A stretch of 64,000 nucleotides of DNA, from positions 1-64,000 of the forward strand of contig JAIRVP010000039.1 in NCBI GenBank assembly GCA_031253835.1, written 5' to 3'. The notes under the pieces were generated by a model. The model ran no database searches. It saw only the letters and a program-made list of their open reading frames with translations, and had not been told where the DNA came from. This DNA is from Burkholderia sp. (GTDB lineage Bacteria; Pseudomonadota; Gammaproteobacteria; Burkholderiales; Burkholderiaceae). A program made the translations under genes and the position numbers. This document shows positions 1 to 14,053 of this stretch, one piece after another; position 1 is the stretch's first letter; every line of letters begins with the position of its first letter.

Positions 1-69
1 GCAACTGCCTTCGCCGTTCAGATACTTCTCGACCATCTGTTGCTTGAACGACTGGTCATACTTCGTCAT
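1..69 (-). CDS. IS3-family transposase OrfA, N-terminal 23 residues only
   Basis: An ATG at 69-67 opens a reading frame running off the window edge, beginning MTKYDQSFKQQMVEKYLNGE. This is the typical start of the helix-turn-helix OrfA of IS3/IS150-type elements, which binds the terminal repeats and is fused to the DDE integrase OrfB by frameshifting. The ribosome-binding region lies inside the hairpin at 76-111. Whether the full transposase is intact cannot be judged here. Confidence 0.65.
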   Translation of the reverse strand, partial: MTKYDQSFKQQMVEKYLNGEGSC

Positions 70-75
70 GAAAAA

Positions 76-111
76 CCCCCAAGGGTTGGAATGATGTCCA
101 ACTCTTGGGGG
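76..111. repeat. Inverted repeat at the IS end, covering the transposase ribosome-binding region
   Basis: Arms 76-90 and 97-111 are 15 bp each with one mismatch and a 6-base loop. The hairpin lies between the IS end and the OrfA start codon. In a transcript entering from flanking DNA both arms would be present and could fold over the G-rich region that would pair with the ribosome. Confidence 0.7.
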
Positions 112-165
112 TCAGCTCATGTCTGGCGAGACACCGCGGCCGTAGACTGAACGGAAGCCCCGCGC

Positions 166-6060
<5,895 letters not shown>

Positions 6061-6185
6061 TTTGCCTGCCCGTCTGAATGAGTTGGCCGGAATTCACGGT
6101 GCCGGAACGCTGCGGCGGATACCCGCAGGCGCGGCGCACGTGCCGCAAGGGTTGCACCTGTGCGGCTCGAGTTCGACGGGTACTA

Positions 6186-6205
6186 TACTGTATATTCATA
6201 CAGTT
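6186..6205 (-). promoter_or_regulatory. LexA (SOS) box upstream of uvrA
   Basis: The core CTGTATATTCATACAG (6188-6203) matches the CTGT-N8-ACAG consensus of proteobacterial LexA exactly, with AT-rich flanks. On the minus strand a TATAGT -10-like hexamer directly follows the box, and a weak -35 (TGGAAA) lies about 18 bp before that, so LexA would sit inside the promoter. The only gene positioned to use it is the tandem uvrA. Confidence 0.85.
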
Positions 6206-6264
6206 TTCCATGACGACCCTGCGGACGTCATGGGCAGGCGGCCGGCGAACGGCCGGCAACGGAA

Positions 6265-6606
6265 TCAGTGGAAGAAGAGTGCCCGCATGCCGAACGTGTG
6301 ATGCGCTTCGGCGGCCATCAGCACCATGAGCACCAGCAGGCACAGGGGCGGGATCAGGATCGCGTACACCAGCGCCAGCCGCTCCCACATCATGTGCATG
6401 AAGATCGACACGATCAGCCCGGCCTTGGCGATCATCAGCGCGACGATCAGCACCCAGCGCAGCAGGCCCTGCACGCGGAAATAATCGACCAGGTACGACA
6501 TCGTGCTCAGCAGGAACAGCAGGCCCCAGATCTTCACGTAGAGGCCGACCGGATGCTGCTGGCCGTGCGCGGCGCCGGGTCGATCGGCGGGATCGGTGTG
6601 GTCCAT
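6265..6606 (-). CDS. Cytochrome c oxidase subunit IV family protein
   Basis: This 113-residue protein has three predicted membrane segments (about residues 23-41, 50-70 and 78-98), with the His/Met-rich IFMHMMW motif between the second and third that is typical of bacterial CoxIV/CyoD-like small subunits. Such subunits stabilise subunit I of heme-copper oxidases in the inner membrane. It is the last gene of the oxidase operon, 8 bp after the subunit III gene. The start at 6606 was chosen because upstream in-frame residues belong to the neighbouring gene's coding region. Confidence 0.8.
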   Translation of the reverse strand: MDHTDPADRPGAAHGQQHPVGLYVKIWGLLFLLSTMSYLVDYFRVQGLLRWVLIVALMIAKAGLIVSIFMHMMWERLALVYAILIPPLCLLVLMVLMAAEAHHTFGMRALFFH

Positions 6607-6614
6607 GGGCTGCC

Positions 6615-7322
6615 TCACCACAAATAGAACAGCGCGAAGATGAACACCCACACCAGGTCGACGAAGTGCCAGTACAGGCCGGCGATCTCGACGATCTGGA
6701 AGTTGCCGTGCTCGCTGAACCCCGGCTGCAGGATCTTGCGGGCGACCAGCAGCAGGTAGATCACGCCGCAGGTCACGTGAAAGCCGTGGAACCCGGTGAT
6801 CGTGAAGAAGCACGCGCCGAACTGCGCCGCGCCCAGCGGGTTGCCCCACGGCCGGATACCTTCATGGACGATCAGCTTGGTCCATTCGAGCGCCTGCATC
6901 GACACGAACGCCGCGCCCAGCAGCGCGGTCGCGAGCAACAGCAGGCCGGCGCGCCGGGCGTTGCGCCGGTAGCCGAAGTTGACGGCCATCGCCATGGTGC
7001 CGCTGCTGGTGATCAGGATGAACGTCATGATCGCGATCAGCAGCAACGGCACATCCAGGCCGCCCACCGTGAGCCCGAACACCTTCGACGTGTCGGGCCA
7101 CGGCGCCGTGGTCGACATGCGCACCGTCATGTAGCCGATCAGGAAGCTGCTGAAGACGAAGGTATCCGACAGCAGGAAGATCCACATCATCGCCTTGCCC
7201 CACGGCACCTTGAACGCTTCGCGATCGGCCGACCAGTCCGTGACGATGCCGCGCCAGCCGTCGGGCCCGGCGGCGTCTGCCGCGGGACTCGCGGATTCGG
7301 GGGGAAGCGAGGGCGAGGTCAC
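6615..7322 (-). CDS. Cytochrome c oxidase subunit III
   Basis: Subunit III of the heme-copper oxidase, 235 residues. Several membrane helices are visible, with the family's HGFHVTCGVIYL and YWHFVDLVWVFIF motifs near the C-terminus. It binds subunit I and lipids and supports proton uptake. The GTG start at 7322 gives a 4-base GTGA overlap with the stop of the upstream gene, the same coupling used elsewhere in this operon. Upstream in-frame sequence merely reads through the neighbour in another frame. It lies directly upstream of the subunit IV gene. Confidence 0.85.
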   Translation of the reverse strand: MTSPSLPPESASPAADAAGPDGWRGIVTDWSADREAFKVPWGKAMMWIFLLSDTFVFSSFLIGYMTVRMSTTAPWPDTSKVFGLTVGGLDVPLLLIAIMTFILITSSGTMAMAVNFGYRRNARRAGLLLLATALLGAAFVSMQALEWTKLIVHEGIRPWGNPLGAAQFGACFFTITGFHGFHVTCGVIYLLLVARKILQPGFSEHGNFQIVEIAGLYWHFVDLVWVFIFALFYLW

Positions 7323-7930
7323 GGCGCGGCTCCATACAGCGGCCCGCAGATGGCCGCGACGATCCCCGGGGTGAGCCACCACATTGCCGCCAGCAGCACG
7401 AGCCAGACAGCCAGCAGGAAATGCCAATAGAGCGCGCACAGCGCGACGGCGCGCTGCACCCGGAACGGGTCGGCGCGCCGGAGAATCGACAGCGTCATGG
7501 CCCAGGCCACCAGCCCGCCCAGCACATGCAGCCCGTGCAGCCCGGTCAGCAGGTACAGGAAGCTGTCGGACGGATTGGCGACGACGGTCTGCCCGGCCGC
7601 CGACAGCAGGCGCCAGGCGGCCAGTTGCCCGGCCACGAATACGGCCGCCAGCACGCCGCCGCACACCAGCCACGCCGTGCGGTGCACGGCCGGTCGGCGG
7701 GCACGCTGCATCGCGACGCTCGCCAGCGCCAGCGCAACGGTGTTCCACGCGAGCAGCGCAGGATGCGGAACCGGCTGCCAGTCGGGTTCGCGCATGCGCA
7801 TCGCATAGGCGAGCAGCAGCAGCGAAAACAGCGTCGTGGCGACCGCCATGAAGACCATCAGGCCGACGCGGCCCGCGTCCGGCAAGCCGGGTCGCGCATC
7901 GGGAACGATCGGGCGCGGCAGCGTGGTCAT
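7319..7930 (-). CDS. Second cytochrome c oxidase subunit III-like membrane protein
   Basis: A 203-residue protein with about five membrane segments and the subunit III signatures LTGLHGLHVLGGLVAWA and CALYWHFLLAVWLVL. It is shorter than its downstream neighbour, which is also subunit III-like, so the operon encodes two diverged subunit III-type proteins. Its start overlaps the stop of ctaD by 4 bases, indicating translational coupling. Whether both assemble with the same subunit I cannot be told from sequence. Confidence 0.8.
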   Translation of the reverse strand: MTTLPRPIVPDARPGLPDAGRVGLMVFMAVATTLFSLLLLAYAMRMREPDWQPVPHPALLAWNTVALALASVAMQRARRPAVHRTAWLVCGGVLAAVFVAGQLAAWRLLSAAGQTVVANPSDSFLYLLTGLHGLHVLGGLVAWAMTLSILRRADPFRVQRAVALCALYWHFLLAVWLVLLAAMWWLTPGIVAAICGPLYGAAP

Positions 7931-9681
7931 TCGCGCGCCTCGCCGGGTTGAAGCGTCGGGCGGGCCGGTTCGGGCGACGCCGCGGGCGGCTGGTTCTGCG
8001 GGACGAAATCTTCCGCCTGCCCCGGCGGACTGTATTCGTATGCCCCGCGGTAAACCACGGGCGGCGCGGCGCCCCAGTTACCGTGCGCGGGCGGTGTTTG
8101 CGGCGTCTGCCACTCCAGCGTCGTGGCCCGCCACGGATTGCCGTCGGCACGCTTGCCGTGCGCGAGGCTCCACGCCAGGTTGAACAGGAACAGCAACTGC
8201 GCCGCCGCCACGATCAGCGCAACGACGGTAATGAAGGTGTTGAGCGTCTGCGCCGAATGCGGAATGAAGCTGTAGCCCTGATACGCGTAATACCGGCGCG
8301 GCATGCCCAGGATGCCGAGATAGTGCATCGGGAAGTAGATCGCATAGGTGCCGACGAAGGTGATCCAGAAATGCGCGCGCCCGAGCGTGTCGTCGAGCAT
8401 GCGGCCCGTCACCTTCGGGTACCAGTGGTAGAGGCCGCCGAACACCACCAGGATCGGCGACACGGCCATCACCATGTGGAAGTGCGCGACCACGAAGTAC
8501 GTGTTCGACAGCGGAATGTCCACGCTCACGTTGCCGAGGTAGAGCCCGGTCAGCCCGCCCAGCACGAACGTGCTGATGAAGCCGATGGCGAACAGCATCG
8601 GCACGGTCAGGTGGATGTCGCCGCGCCACAGCGTCAGCACCCAGTTGTAGACCTTGAGGGCGGTCGGGACGGCGATGATCAGCGTCGTGGTCGCGAAGAA
8701 GAAGCCGAAATACGGATTCATGCCGGCGATGAACATGTGGTGCGCCCAGACCACGAAGCTCAGCGCGCCGATGATCACGATCGCCCACACCATCATCCGG
8801 TAGCCGAAGATGCTCTTGCGCGCGTGCGTGCTGATGAGGTCCGACGCGATGCCGAACGCCGGCAGCGCGACGATGTAGACCTCCGGATGCCCGAAGAACC
8901 AGAACAGGTGCTGGAACAGCAGCGGGCTGCCGCCGGCGTGCTTGAGCGTCTGCCCCATCGACACCACGGCCGGTATGAAGAAACTGGTGCCGAGCGTCCG
9001 GTCGAGCAGCATCATCACCGCCGACACGAACAGCGCCGGAAACGCCAGCAGCGCCATGATGGTCGCAATGAAGATGCCCCACACCGTGAGCGGCATGCGC
9101 ATCAGCGTCATGCCGCGCGTGCGCGCCTGTAGCGTGGTGGTGACGTAGTTCAGGCCGCCCATCGTTGCCGCGACGATGAAGATCGCCAGCGACACGAGCA
9201 TCAGCACGATGCCCCACTCCACGCCCGGCGTGCCCGGCAGGATCGCCTGCGGCGGATACAGCGTCCAGCCCGCGCCGGTCGGCCCGCCCGGCACGAAGAA
9301 GCTCGCCAGCAGCACCAGCACGGCCAGCAGGTAGACCCAGTAGCTCAACATGTTGAGAAACGGGAACACCATGTCGCGCGCGCCCAGCATCAGCGGGATC
9401 AGGTAGTTGCCGAAGCCGCCCAGGAACAGCGCCGTCAGCAGGTAGATCACCATGATCATCCCGTGCATGGTGACGAACTGGTAGTAGTGGTTGGCGTCGA
9501 TGAACGCGAACTTGCCCGGGAACCCGAGCTGCAACCGCATCAGGTCCGACAACACGAGGCCGACCAGGCCGACGGCGATGGCCGTCAGCGCATACTGCAC
9601 CGCGATGACCTTGTGGTCCTGGCTCCAGACATAGCGTGTCCAGAAGCTGCGCGGGACGTGGTCGTGATGTGCGTAGGACAT
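7927..9681 (-). CDS. ctaD: Cytochrome c oxidase subunit I
   Basis: The 584-residue catalytic subunit of a heme-copper oxidase. It carries the expected markers: HGMIMVIYLLTALF (low-spin heme His) in the second helix, FWFFGHPEVYI with the CuB His and cross-linked Tyr, AHHMF with two more CuB His residues, and VAHFHMVM near the C-terminus with the heme a and a3 His residues. It reduces oxygen to water and pumps protons in the inner membrane. It lies between coxB and the subunit III-like genes, 13 bp after coxB. Confidence 0.95.
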   Translation of the reverse strand: MSYAHHDHVPRSFWTRYVWSQDHKVIAVQYALTAIAVGLVGLVLSDLMRLQLGFPGKFAFIDANHYYQFVTMHGMIMVIYLLTALFLGGFGNYLIPLMLGARDMVFPFLNMLSYWVYLLAVLVLLASFFVPGGPTGAGWTLYPPQAILPGTPGVEWGIVLMLVSLAIFIVAATMGGLNYVTTTLQARTRGMTLMRMPLTVWGIFIATIMALLAFPALFVSAVMMLLDRTLGTSFFIPAVVSMGQTLKHAGGSPLLFQHLFWFFGHPEVYIVALPAFGIASDLISTHARKSIFGYRMMVWAIVIIGALSFVVWAHHMFIAGMNPYFGFFFATTTLIIAVPTALKVYNWVLTLWRGDIHLTVPMLFAIGFISTFVLGGLTGLYLGNVSVDIPLSNTYFVVAHFHMVMAVSPILVVFGGLYHWYPKVTGRMLDDTLGRAHFWITFVGTYAIYFPMHYLGILGMPRRYYAYQGYSFIPHSAQTLNTFITVVALIVAAAQLLFLFNLAWSLAHGKRADGNPWRATTLEWQTPQTPPAHGNWGAAPPVVYRGAYEYSPPGQAEDFVPQNQPPAASPEPARPTLQPGEARE

Positions 9682-9694
9682 GACGTCTGCTCCA

Positions 9695-10843
9695 TCAGGG
9701 CTGGGCCGCGGTGCCGGCAGGCTGCCCGCCTTGCGCCTTGATATAGGCGACCAGCGCAGTCAGTTCCTGCTCGCTCAGGTCGAAGTGCGGCATGATCGGC
9801 GAGTAGCCCTTCACGACGCGGGCCGTCGGGTCGCGGATGAACGCGCGCAGATACGCTTCGTCCACCTTCGCGGTGCTGCCGTCGGCCATCGTTTCGGTCT
9901 TGCCGTACAGGCCCTTCCAGGTCGGGCCCACGCGCGGGCTGCCGTCCACGGTATGGCACGCGACGCAGCCCTTGGCCGCCGCGAGCGTCCTGCCCAGGTC
10001 GGCAAGCGCCTGGGCGCTGCCGCCGGCAGCGGCGGGCGCTGCCTGCACGCGGGCCTGCTGCCGTTGCGCGAACGTGGTCTGCTGCGCCAGCCAGCGCGCG
10101 AACGATGCTTCGTCCTCCACCACCACCACGCCGCGCATGCTCGAGTGTCCGATGCCGCAGAGCTGCGCGCACAGGATGTCGTAGCGCCCGGCCCTGGTCG
10201 GCGTGAACCAGAAGGTGGTCACCATGCCGGGCACCATGTTCATGCGTGCCCGGAACGGCGGGACGTAGAAGTCGTGCAGCACGTCGCGCGACCGTGTCAG
10301 CACCTGGATCGGCCGGTTGAGCGGCAGGTGCACCTCCGGATTCTCGATCAGGTAGTTGTCGCGGCCGTTGGGGTCGGCAGGGTTCAGGCCGAACGGGTTG
10401 TCGTTGCTGATGTAGCGCACGTCGGTCGTGCCCAGCTTGCCGCCGGGGCCCGCGAAGCGAAAGCGCCATTGCCACTGCTGGCCGAGCACTTCCATCTGCA
10501 ACGCGTTGCGCGGCGCCCGGATGTAGTCCGCGTAGACGAACAGGCCCGGTGCCAGCAACGCCGCCACACCGACGGCGGTCAGGCCGATCAGCCACCATTC
10601 GAGCCGCCTGTTGTGCGGCTCGTAGGCCGCGCGATGCCCGCTGCGATGGCGGTAGCGCACCAGTGCGATCGCGATGAACAGGTTGATCGCGATGAAGAAC
10701 ACGCCGGTAATGACGAGCGTGATCGTCAGCATGTCGTCCATGCGCACCCAGTTCGACGCAATCGGCGTGATCCACCACGGACTGGCAAAGTGAAACCCCA
10801 CCGCCAGCATGACGATCAGGATCAGGGCAATCGCAAGGGCCAT
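9695..10843 (-). CDS. coxB: Cytochrome c oxidase subunit II with C-terminal cytochrome c domain (caa3 type)
   Basis: A 382-residue protein with hydrophobic N-terminal helices, a cupredoxin domain holding the binuclear CuA site (CAQLCGIGHSSM, near residue 225: two Cys, His, Met), and a C-terminal heme-c domain with CVACH near residue 295 and IMPHF supplying the axial Met. The fused cytochrome marks the enzyme as caa3-type, taking electrons through its own heme c. First gene of the operon coxB-ctaD-III-like-III-IV. The gap 10844-10947 to the upstream gene is short, so co-transcription with it is possible. Confidence 0.93.
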   Translation of the reverse strand: MALAIALILIVMLAVGFHFASPWWITPIASNWVRMDDMLTITLVITGVFFIAINLFIAIALVRYRHRSGHRAAYEPHNRRLEWWLIGLTAVGVAALLAPGLFVYADYIRAPRNALQMEVLGQQWQWRFRFAGPGGKLGTTDVRYISNDNPFGLNPADPNGRDNYLIENPEVHLPLNRPIQVLTRSRDVLHDFYVPPFRARMNMVPGMVTTFWFTPTRAGRYDILCAQLCGIGHSSMRGVVVVEDEASFARWLAQQTTFAQRQQARVQAAPAAAGGSAQALADLGRTLAAAKGCVACHTVDGSPRVGPTWKGLYGKTETMADGSTAKVDEAYLRAFIRDPTARVVKGYSPIMPHFDLSEQELTALVAYIKAQGGQPAGTAAQP

Positions 10844-10947
10844 GGGCCGCCTCGCTGGGTGTCACTCGCCGGAGCCGCCGACACCCGGTTCCGTGTCTCC
10901 CGCGAACGCTGCGTGGTCAAGCTCCGCGCGGCGGGAAACGCGATGTG

Positions 10948-11463
10948 TCAGTCGTACACGCTCCGCTTGCGCAATCGCTCCAGCCTGCCGTAGGTGATGG
11001 CCGCCACCACGCCGAATAACAGGTTGGCCAGCAAGGGCCCGGAACCCCGCTCGGAGACGAACCACGGGAACACGGCCGTCATGACGTAGAAGTTCCACCC
11101 GTACGCGACGATCCCGAACGCCAGCCCGATGGCGGCTTCCATGCCCACGCTCGAATCCAAGCGGAATGGCGCCATGATCGCGGCGAGCATCATCCCCATG
11201 ATCGCGCCGAGCACGTAGTGCAGCAGCAGCGCCATCGCCACGATTTCAAGGTTGAATTGCGTCATCTGGCCGAGCGCGCTGCGGCCCATCACCATCGCCG
11301 CGATCTTGTGTGTCGGTTGCCACGGGCTGGAGCCGAGCACGAGTGTCGACCAGACAAATTCCAGCGCGATCACCAGCGCACCGCCTGCGAGACCGGCCAC
11401 GGCAGCGGCAACCCAGTCTGGCGTACGACGCTCCCAATGGTGCGATTGAATGTGCAGTTCCAT
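10948..11463 (-). CDS. Hypothetical four-helix membrane protein
   Basis: A 171-residue protein of unknown function with about four hydrophobic segments (near residues 17-40, 66-95, 105-130 and 140-155) and Gly- and Met-rich helices. The start at 11463 has an excellent Shine-Dalgarno (AAGGAGG, 5 bases upstream); longer in-frame extensions have no such site and look like translated non-coding DNA. It lies upstream of coxB on the same strand, so a membrane role linked to respiration is possible but only by position. Confidence 0.65.
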   Translation of the reverse strand: MELHIQSHHWERRTPDWVAAAVAGLAGGALVIALEFVWSTLVLGSSPWQPTHKIAAMVMGRSALGQMTQFNLEIVAMALLLHYVLGAIMGMMLAAIMAPFRLDSSVGMEAAIGLAFGIVAYGWNFYVMTAVFPWFVSERGSGPLLANLLFGVVAAITYGRLERLRKRSVYD

Positions 11464-11684
11464 ACGACCTCCTTGCCGACGGTTCGACGTCGGCGCTTCG
11501 ATTCCGAGGGCGCCACGCACGTCGGGCCTGCGTCTCTTGCGCGATTCGGGCGCGATTCGGAAGGGCGGACCGGGTTGCCTGCGCAACGTGCGAACGCCCC
11601 CCGCCGCGCGCGGCCCGCGGCCGTGCGCTCGACGAAATGCGTCGATGAACCCGGGTATCGGGCGGGCCGGCTTGCTGTCGCCTG

Positions 11685-12194
11685 TCAGGGAAAGATCGGT
11701 GTCGTAGGCTCGGCGCCTTCCAGGTCCGCCTTCGGAAAATGCTGGGCGACCATCTCTTCGATTTCCTGTTCTCGCAATGCCGGCACGTCGGCCATGATCA
11801 GGATCTGGCCCTCCTGTATGGCCTCGCGAAATCGCTGGAGTCGCGCGTTCGGCTCGGCGATGCCGATCATCGCGGCGGTCCACGCCCCGAAACCCGCTCC
11901 GGCCAACGTCAACCCGACGACGGCGCCACCTGCGATCACGAGCTCCGCCGGGGGAAATACCAGCGCGACGAGGCCGATCAGCGCACCCGCCGCGCCGCCG
12001 AGCGCGACGCCGCGCTCGAGCGCATGCACGACATCGCTGCTTTGCAGCAACGATGCTTCGGGCAACTGATCGAGTGTGACGCTGTGATCGGCGAGAACGT
12101 GGATATGGCGCCAGATGATGCGTGCGCGCAATAGGTCGTCGACGATGGCCTTGGCCATCTGCGTATCGGGTACGAGGAAATAAAGGCGTCTCAT
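11685..12194 (-). CDS. DUF1269-like glycine-rich membrane protein
   Basis: A 169-residue protein starting MRRLYFLVPD, with a soluble N-terminal segment, a glycine-rich hydrophobic hairpin at about residues 65-110 (GVALGGAAGALIGLVALVF and a second stretch) and an acidic C-terminus. This fits the DUF1269/glycine-zipper proteins common in Burkholderia and other proteobacteria, whose function is unknown. The 221 bp between it and the next gene downstream hold no recognisable gene. Confidence 0.6.
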   Translation of the reverse strand: MRRLYFLVPDTQMAKAIVDDLLRARIIWRHIHVLADHSVTLDQLPEASLLQSSDVVHALERGVALGGAAGALIGLVALVFPPAELVIAGGAVVGLTLAGAGFGAWTAAMIGIAEPNARLQRFREAIQEGQILIMADVPALREQEIEEMVAQHFPKADLEGAEPTTPIFP

Positions 12195-12342
12195 GTTGGC
12201 ACCCCTTTTCTTGCCATCAAGTCGTCCTCAACGGACTGTTTTCTATTTTATGTCAGCATCGGCGACGCGCCAGGTGCGCGTGTGCCAGCGCCGGGGCCGC
12301 ACGCGTGCCTTCACCACGCGTGGCATTCGCCCCCGATTGGCG

Positions 12343-12558
12343 CTATCCGCGTTTTCGCAACGGCGCCAGCAGGTCCCGCAGGCCGTTGTGATCGATCTCG
12401 TGCATCAGCGCGAGCTGCCGACCGATTTCGCCGCGCGGGAAGCCTTCGCGGGCGAGCCAGTTGAGGTACGGCCCCGGAAGATCGGCAATGAGTCGGCCCT
12501 TGTATTTTCCAAAGGGCATGGTGACGGTGACGAGGTGTTCGAGGTCTGGGGTTTGCAT
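12343..12558 (-). CDS. DUF3820-family small protein
   Basis: A 71-residue protein with MPFGKYKGRLIADLPGPYL, the hallmark of DUF3820 proteins, which are short, often annotated as putative quorum-sensing-regulated factors, and resemble nuclease accessory segments. The start at 12558 is chosen by homology length; no clear Shine-Dalgarno is visible and the upstream extension is low-complexity Arg-rich. Function unknown. Confidence 0.6.
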   Translation of the reverse strand: MQTPDLEHLVTVTMPFGKYKGRLIADLPGPYLNWLAREGFPRGEIGRQLALMHEIDHNGLRDLLAPLRKRG

Positions 12559-12721
12559 GCGGGTATTGTGCACGGCTTTTCGCGCCGGTCGCGTGCCGGG
12601 CCGATGCGACGCGCGGCAACCCCGTCCGCAACGACTTCGCGAACAGGACGCTGCAAACCGCCTGCGCCCCTTTTCTGGCCTGCTAGACTGGAATTCCCCC
12701 CTGCAAACGATGGAGGGAATC

Positions 12722-12910
12722 ATGTTGTCCGTCTACGTCGTGAGAACCGGCGAGCAGTTCCTCTGCACCGCCGAGGATGGCGATATCGGCATGGCACCGG
12801 CCGTTGAAGATGCCACGTCGTTTCGTTCGTATGAGGAAGCGGAAAAGGCCGCGCACGTGCATGCCGACCCCGGATACGAAATCGTGGCCGTGTGCGTGCT
12901 CAGACACTGA
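12722..12910 (+). CDS. Small hypothetical protein (62 aa)
   Basis: A 62-residue acidic protein beginning MLSVYVVRTGEQFLC. The ATG at 12722 follows a good Shine-Dalgarno (GGAGG) at a suitable distance, unlike the longer in-frame extension. No domain is recognised. The repeated acidic/aromatic pattern suggests a small folded cytosolic protein. It stands alone between genes on the other strand. Confidence 0.5.
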   Translation: MLSVYVVRTGEQFLCTAEDGDIGMAPAVEDATSFRSYEEAEKAAHVHADPGYEIVAVCVLRH

Positions 12911-13046
12911 CATCGCGCCCGCTGCCGGGCGCCCGGCGAGGCGATGCCGCTCGCAGTTTCGCTGTCGCCATTCCTGAAACGCGCGGCGTCCGACGCGCCC
13001 CCCCGTATGCGGCGCGACCGGGAATCGGAGCGTCGTTGCTCCGCTT

Positions 13047-13376
13047 TTATCGTCTGGGCCCTTTCATGCCCTCCGACTCCATGGCCGCATTCCATTCCTC
13101 GCTCGCCTCGACGGGGTCCATCGCTTCGTCAACCGAAGCCGTCGCGCGCTCGGCGGCGGCCCTGGTTTCGTCTGCCGCGGAGGCGGCATCACCATCGCCA
13201 TCACTGTCGCCATCGCCCGGGGGATGCAGCATGTCCTTGAGCATCGCGCTCAACTCCGACGTATCCCATGGCAGCCCGCGCCGAGTCCGGTCCTTGATGT
13301 AGTGCCGCACCTCCGCGTCCTGCTCCATGGTCAGCGGCAACCCTCGGAAGGTGCTTTGGGGGCCAGCGTCGATCAT
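13047..13376 (-). CDS. Hypothetical protein with acidic Gly-Asp repeat
   Basis: A 109-residue protein starting MIDAGPQSTFRGLP. Its first half (about residues 1-50) looks folded and charged; the middle is low-complexity GDGDSDGDGD followed by an Ala/Glu-rich helical tail. AGGAG lies 7 bases before the ATG, supporting the start. No family is recognised. The 179 bp upstream to the next gene hold nothing recognisable. Confidence 0.5.
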   Translation of the reverse strand: MIDAGPQSTFRGLPLTMEQDAEVRHYIKDRTRRGLPWDTSELSAMLKDMLHPPGDGDSDGDGDAASAADETRAAAERATASVDEAMDPVEASEEWNAAMESEGMKGPRR

Positions 13377-13555
13377 CGCATTCTCCTGTTTCTAGGGCAT
13401 TTTCAGTGTACTCGCCCATTGCGAACACGCGACCCTCCATGGTGACGCGCTTGCGTCGAATCAAACGCATGGGCTCGACAGGCAGGCAGCGGCCAGGAGC
13501 TGTCGTTCACGGCCTGAAGGCAAACGACTGCCGACACGCCCAAAGCGGACGTCCC

Positions 13556-13984
13556 TCAGCCTGTTGGCGCCTTCACGTGTCGAGCGATATCTGAAAGTCG
13601 CACTTTCGCAAGACGCCGGAGCAGCGCCTCCTCTGCCGAACTCAGCGAATCGTCGAGAACCTGGCTGACAGCGGCTTCTACTGGGCAGGCTGGATTGTCG
13701 TTCGCCGCACCGATCGCAAACGGACTCTTGTACGCAATCGCGGCGTAGATGTCTCGCACCGTCAGATCACCGAGTTCACGCCGAAGAGCCCAGCCCCCCT
13801 TGGGGCCGGCAATCGACTCGACATAACCGGCTTCACGCAACGCGGCCATGGTGCGCCGAACGAGTGACGGCTGGGTGTGCAGCATTTGCGCGATCGTTTC
13901 GGAGGTGGTCGTACCGCCGCGCAGATGCATGTGAATGAGCACATGAAGAAGCCGGGCTAGCCGCGTATCTCGTTGCATATTCAT
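13556..13984 (-). CDS. Rrf2-family transcriptional regulator
   Basis: A winged-helix repressor of the Rrf2 family (142 residues from the start used here). HTH-type sequence lies at about residues 20-60 (ETIAQMLHTQPSLVRRTMAALREAGYVES) followed by the wing GPKGGWAL. Only one cysteine is present, so the three-Cys iron-sulfur site of IscR/NsrR is missing, as in the YwnA-like branch. An ATG at 14005 would add seven residues but sits inside a palindrome that looks like the operator, so 13984 is preferred. Divergent from the adjacent hydrolase, which it probably controls. Confidence 0.75.
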   Translation of the reverse strand: MNMQRDTRLARLLHVLIHMHLRGGTTTSETIAQMLHTQPSLVRRTMAALREAGYVESIAGPKGGWALRRELGDLTVRDIYAAIAYKSPFAIGAANDNPACPVEAAVSQVLDDSLSSAEEALLRRLAKVRLSDIARHVKAPTG

Positions 13985-13997
13985 GAAGGAGGAAATT

Positions 13998-14016
13998 CGT
14001 GACATTTAATGTTACG
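13998..14016. promoter_or_regulatory. Probable Rrf2-regulator operator between divergent genes
   Basis: CGTGACATT-T-AATGTTACG is a 19-bp dyad with one mismatch in the 69-bp gap between the Rrf2 gene and the hydrolase gene. AT-rich dyads of this size are typical for Rrf2 dimers. Its position would let one bound dimer block both promoters. Confidence 0.55.
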
Positions 14017-14053
14017 ATTTCGCGTGACTTTAAGCAAACATCGGAGCGCGATC

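Larger units (their letters stand above)
1..114 (-). mobile_element. Left end of an IS3-family (IS150-like) insertion sequence, truncated by the window
   Basis: Read on the minus strand, the element starts at base 114 with TGACCCCCAAGAGTTGGACA, which resembles the terminal inverted repeat of IS150-group IS3 elements, and runs into the start of an OrfA-type transposase. Only the left end is inside the window, so the right repeat and the target duplication cannot be seen. It lies 51 bp beyond the uvrA stop codon. The family assignment rests on the OrfA N-terminus and terminal sequence style. Confidence 0.7.
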
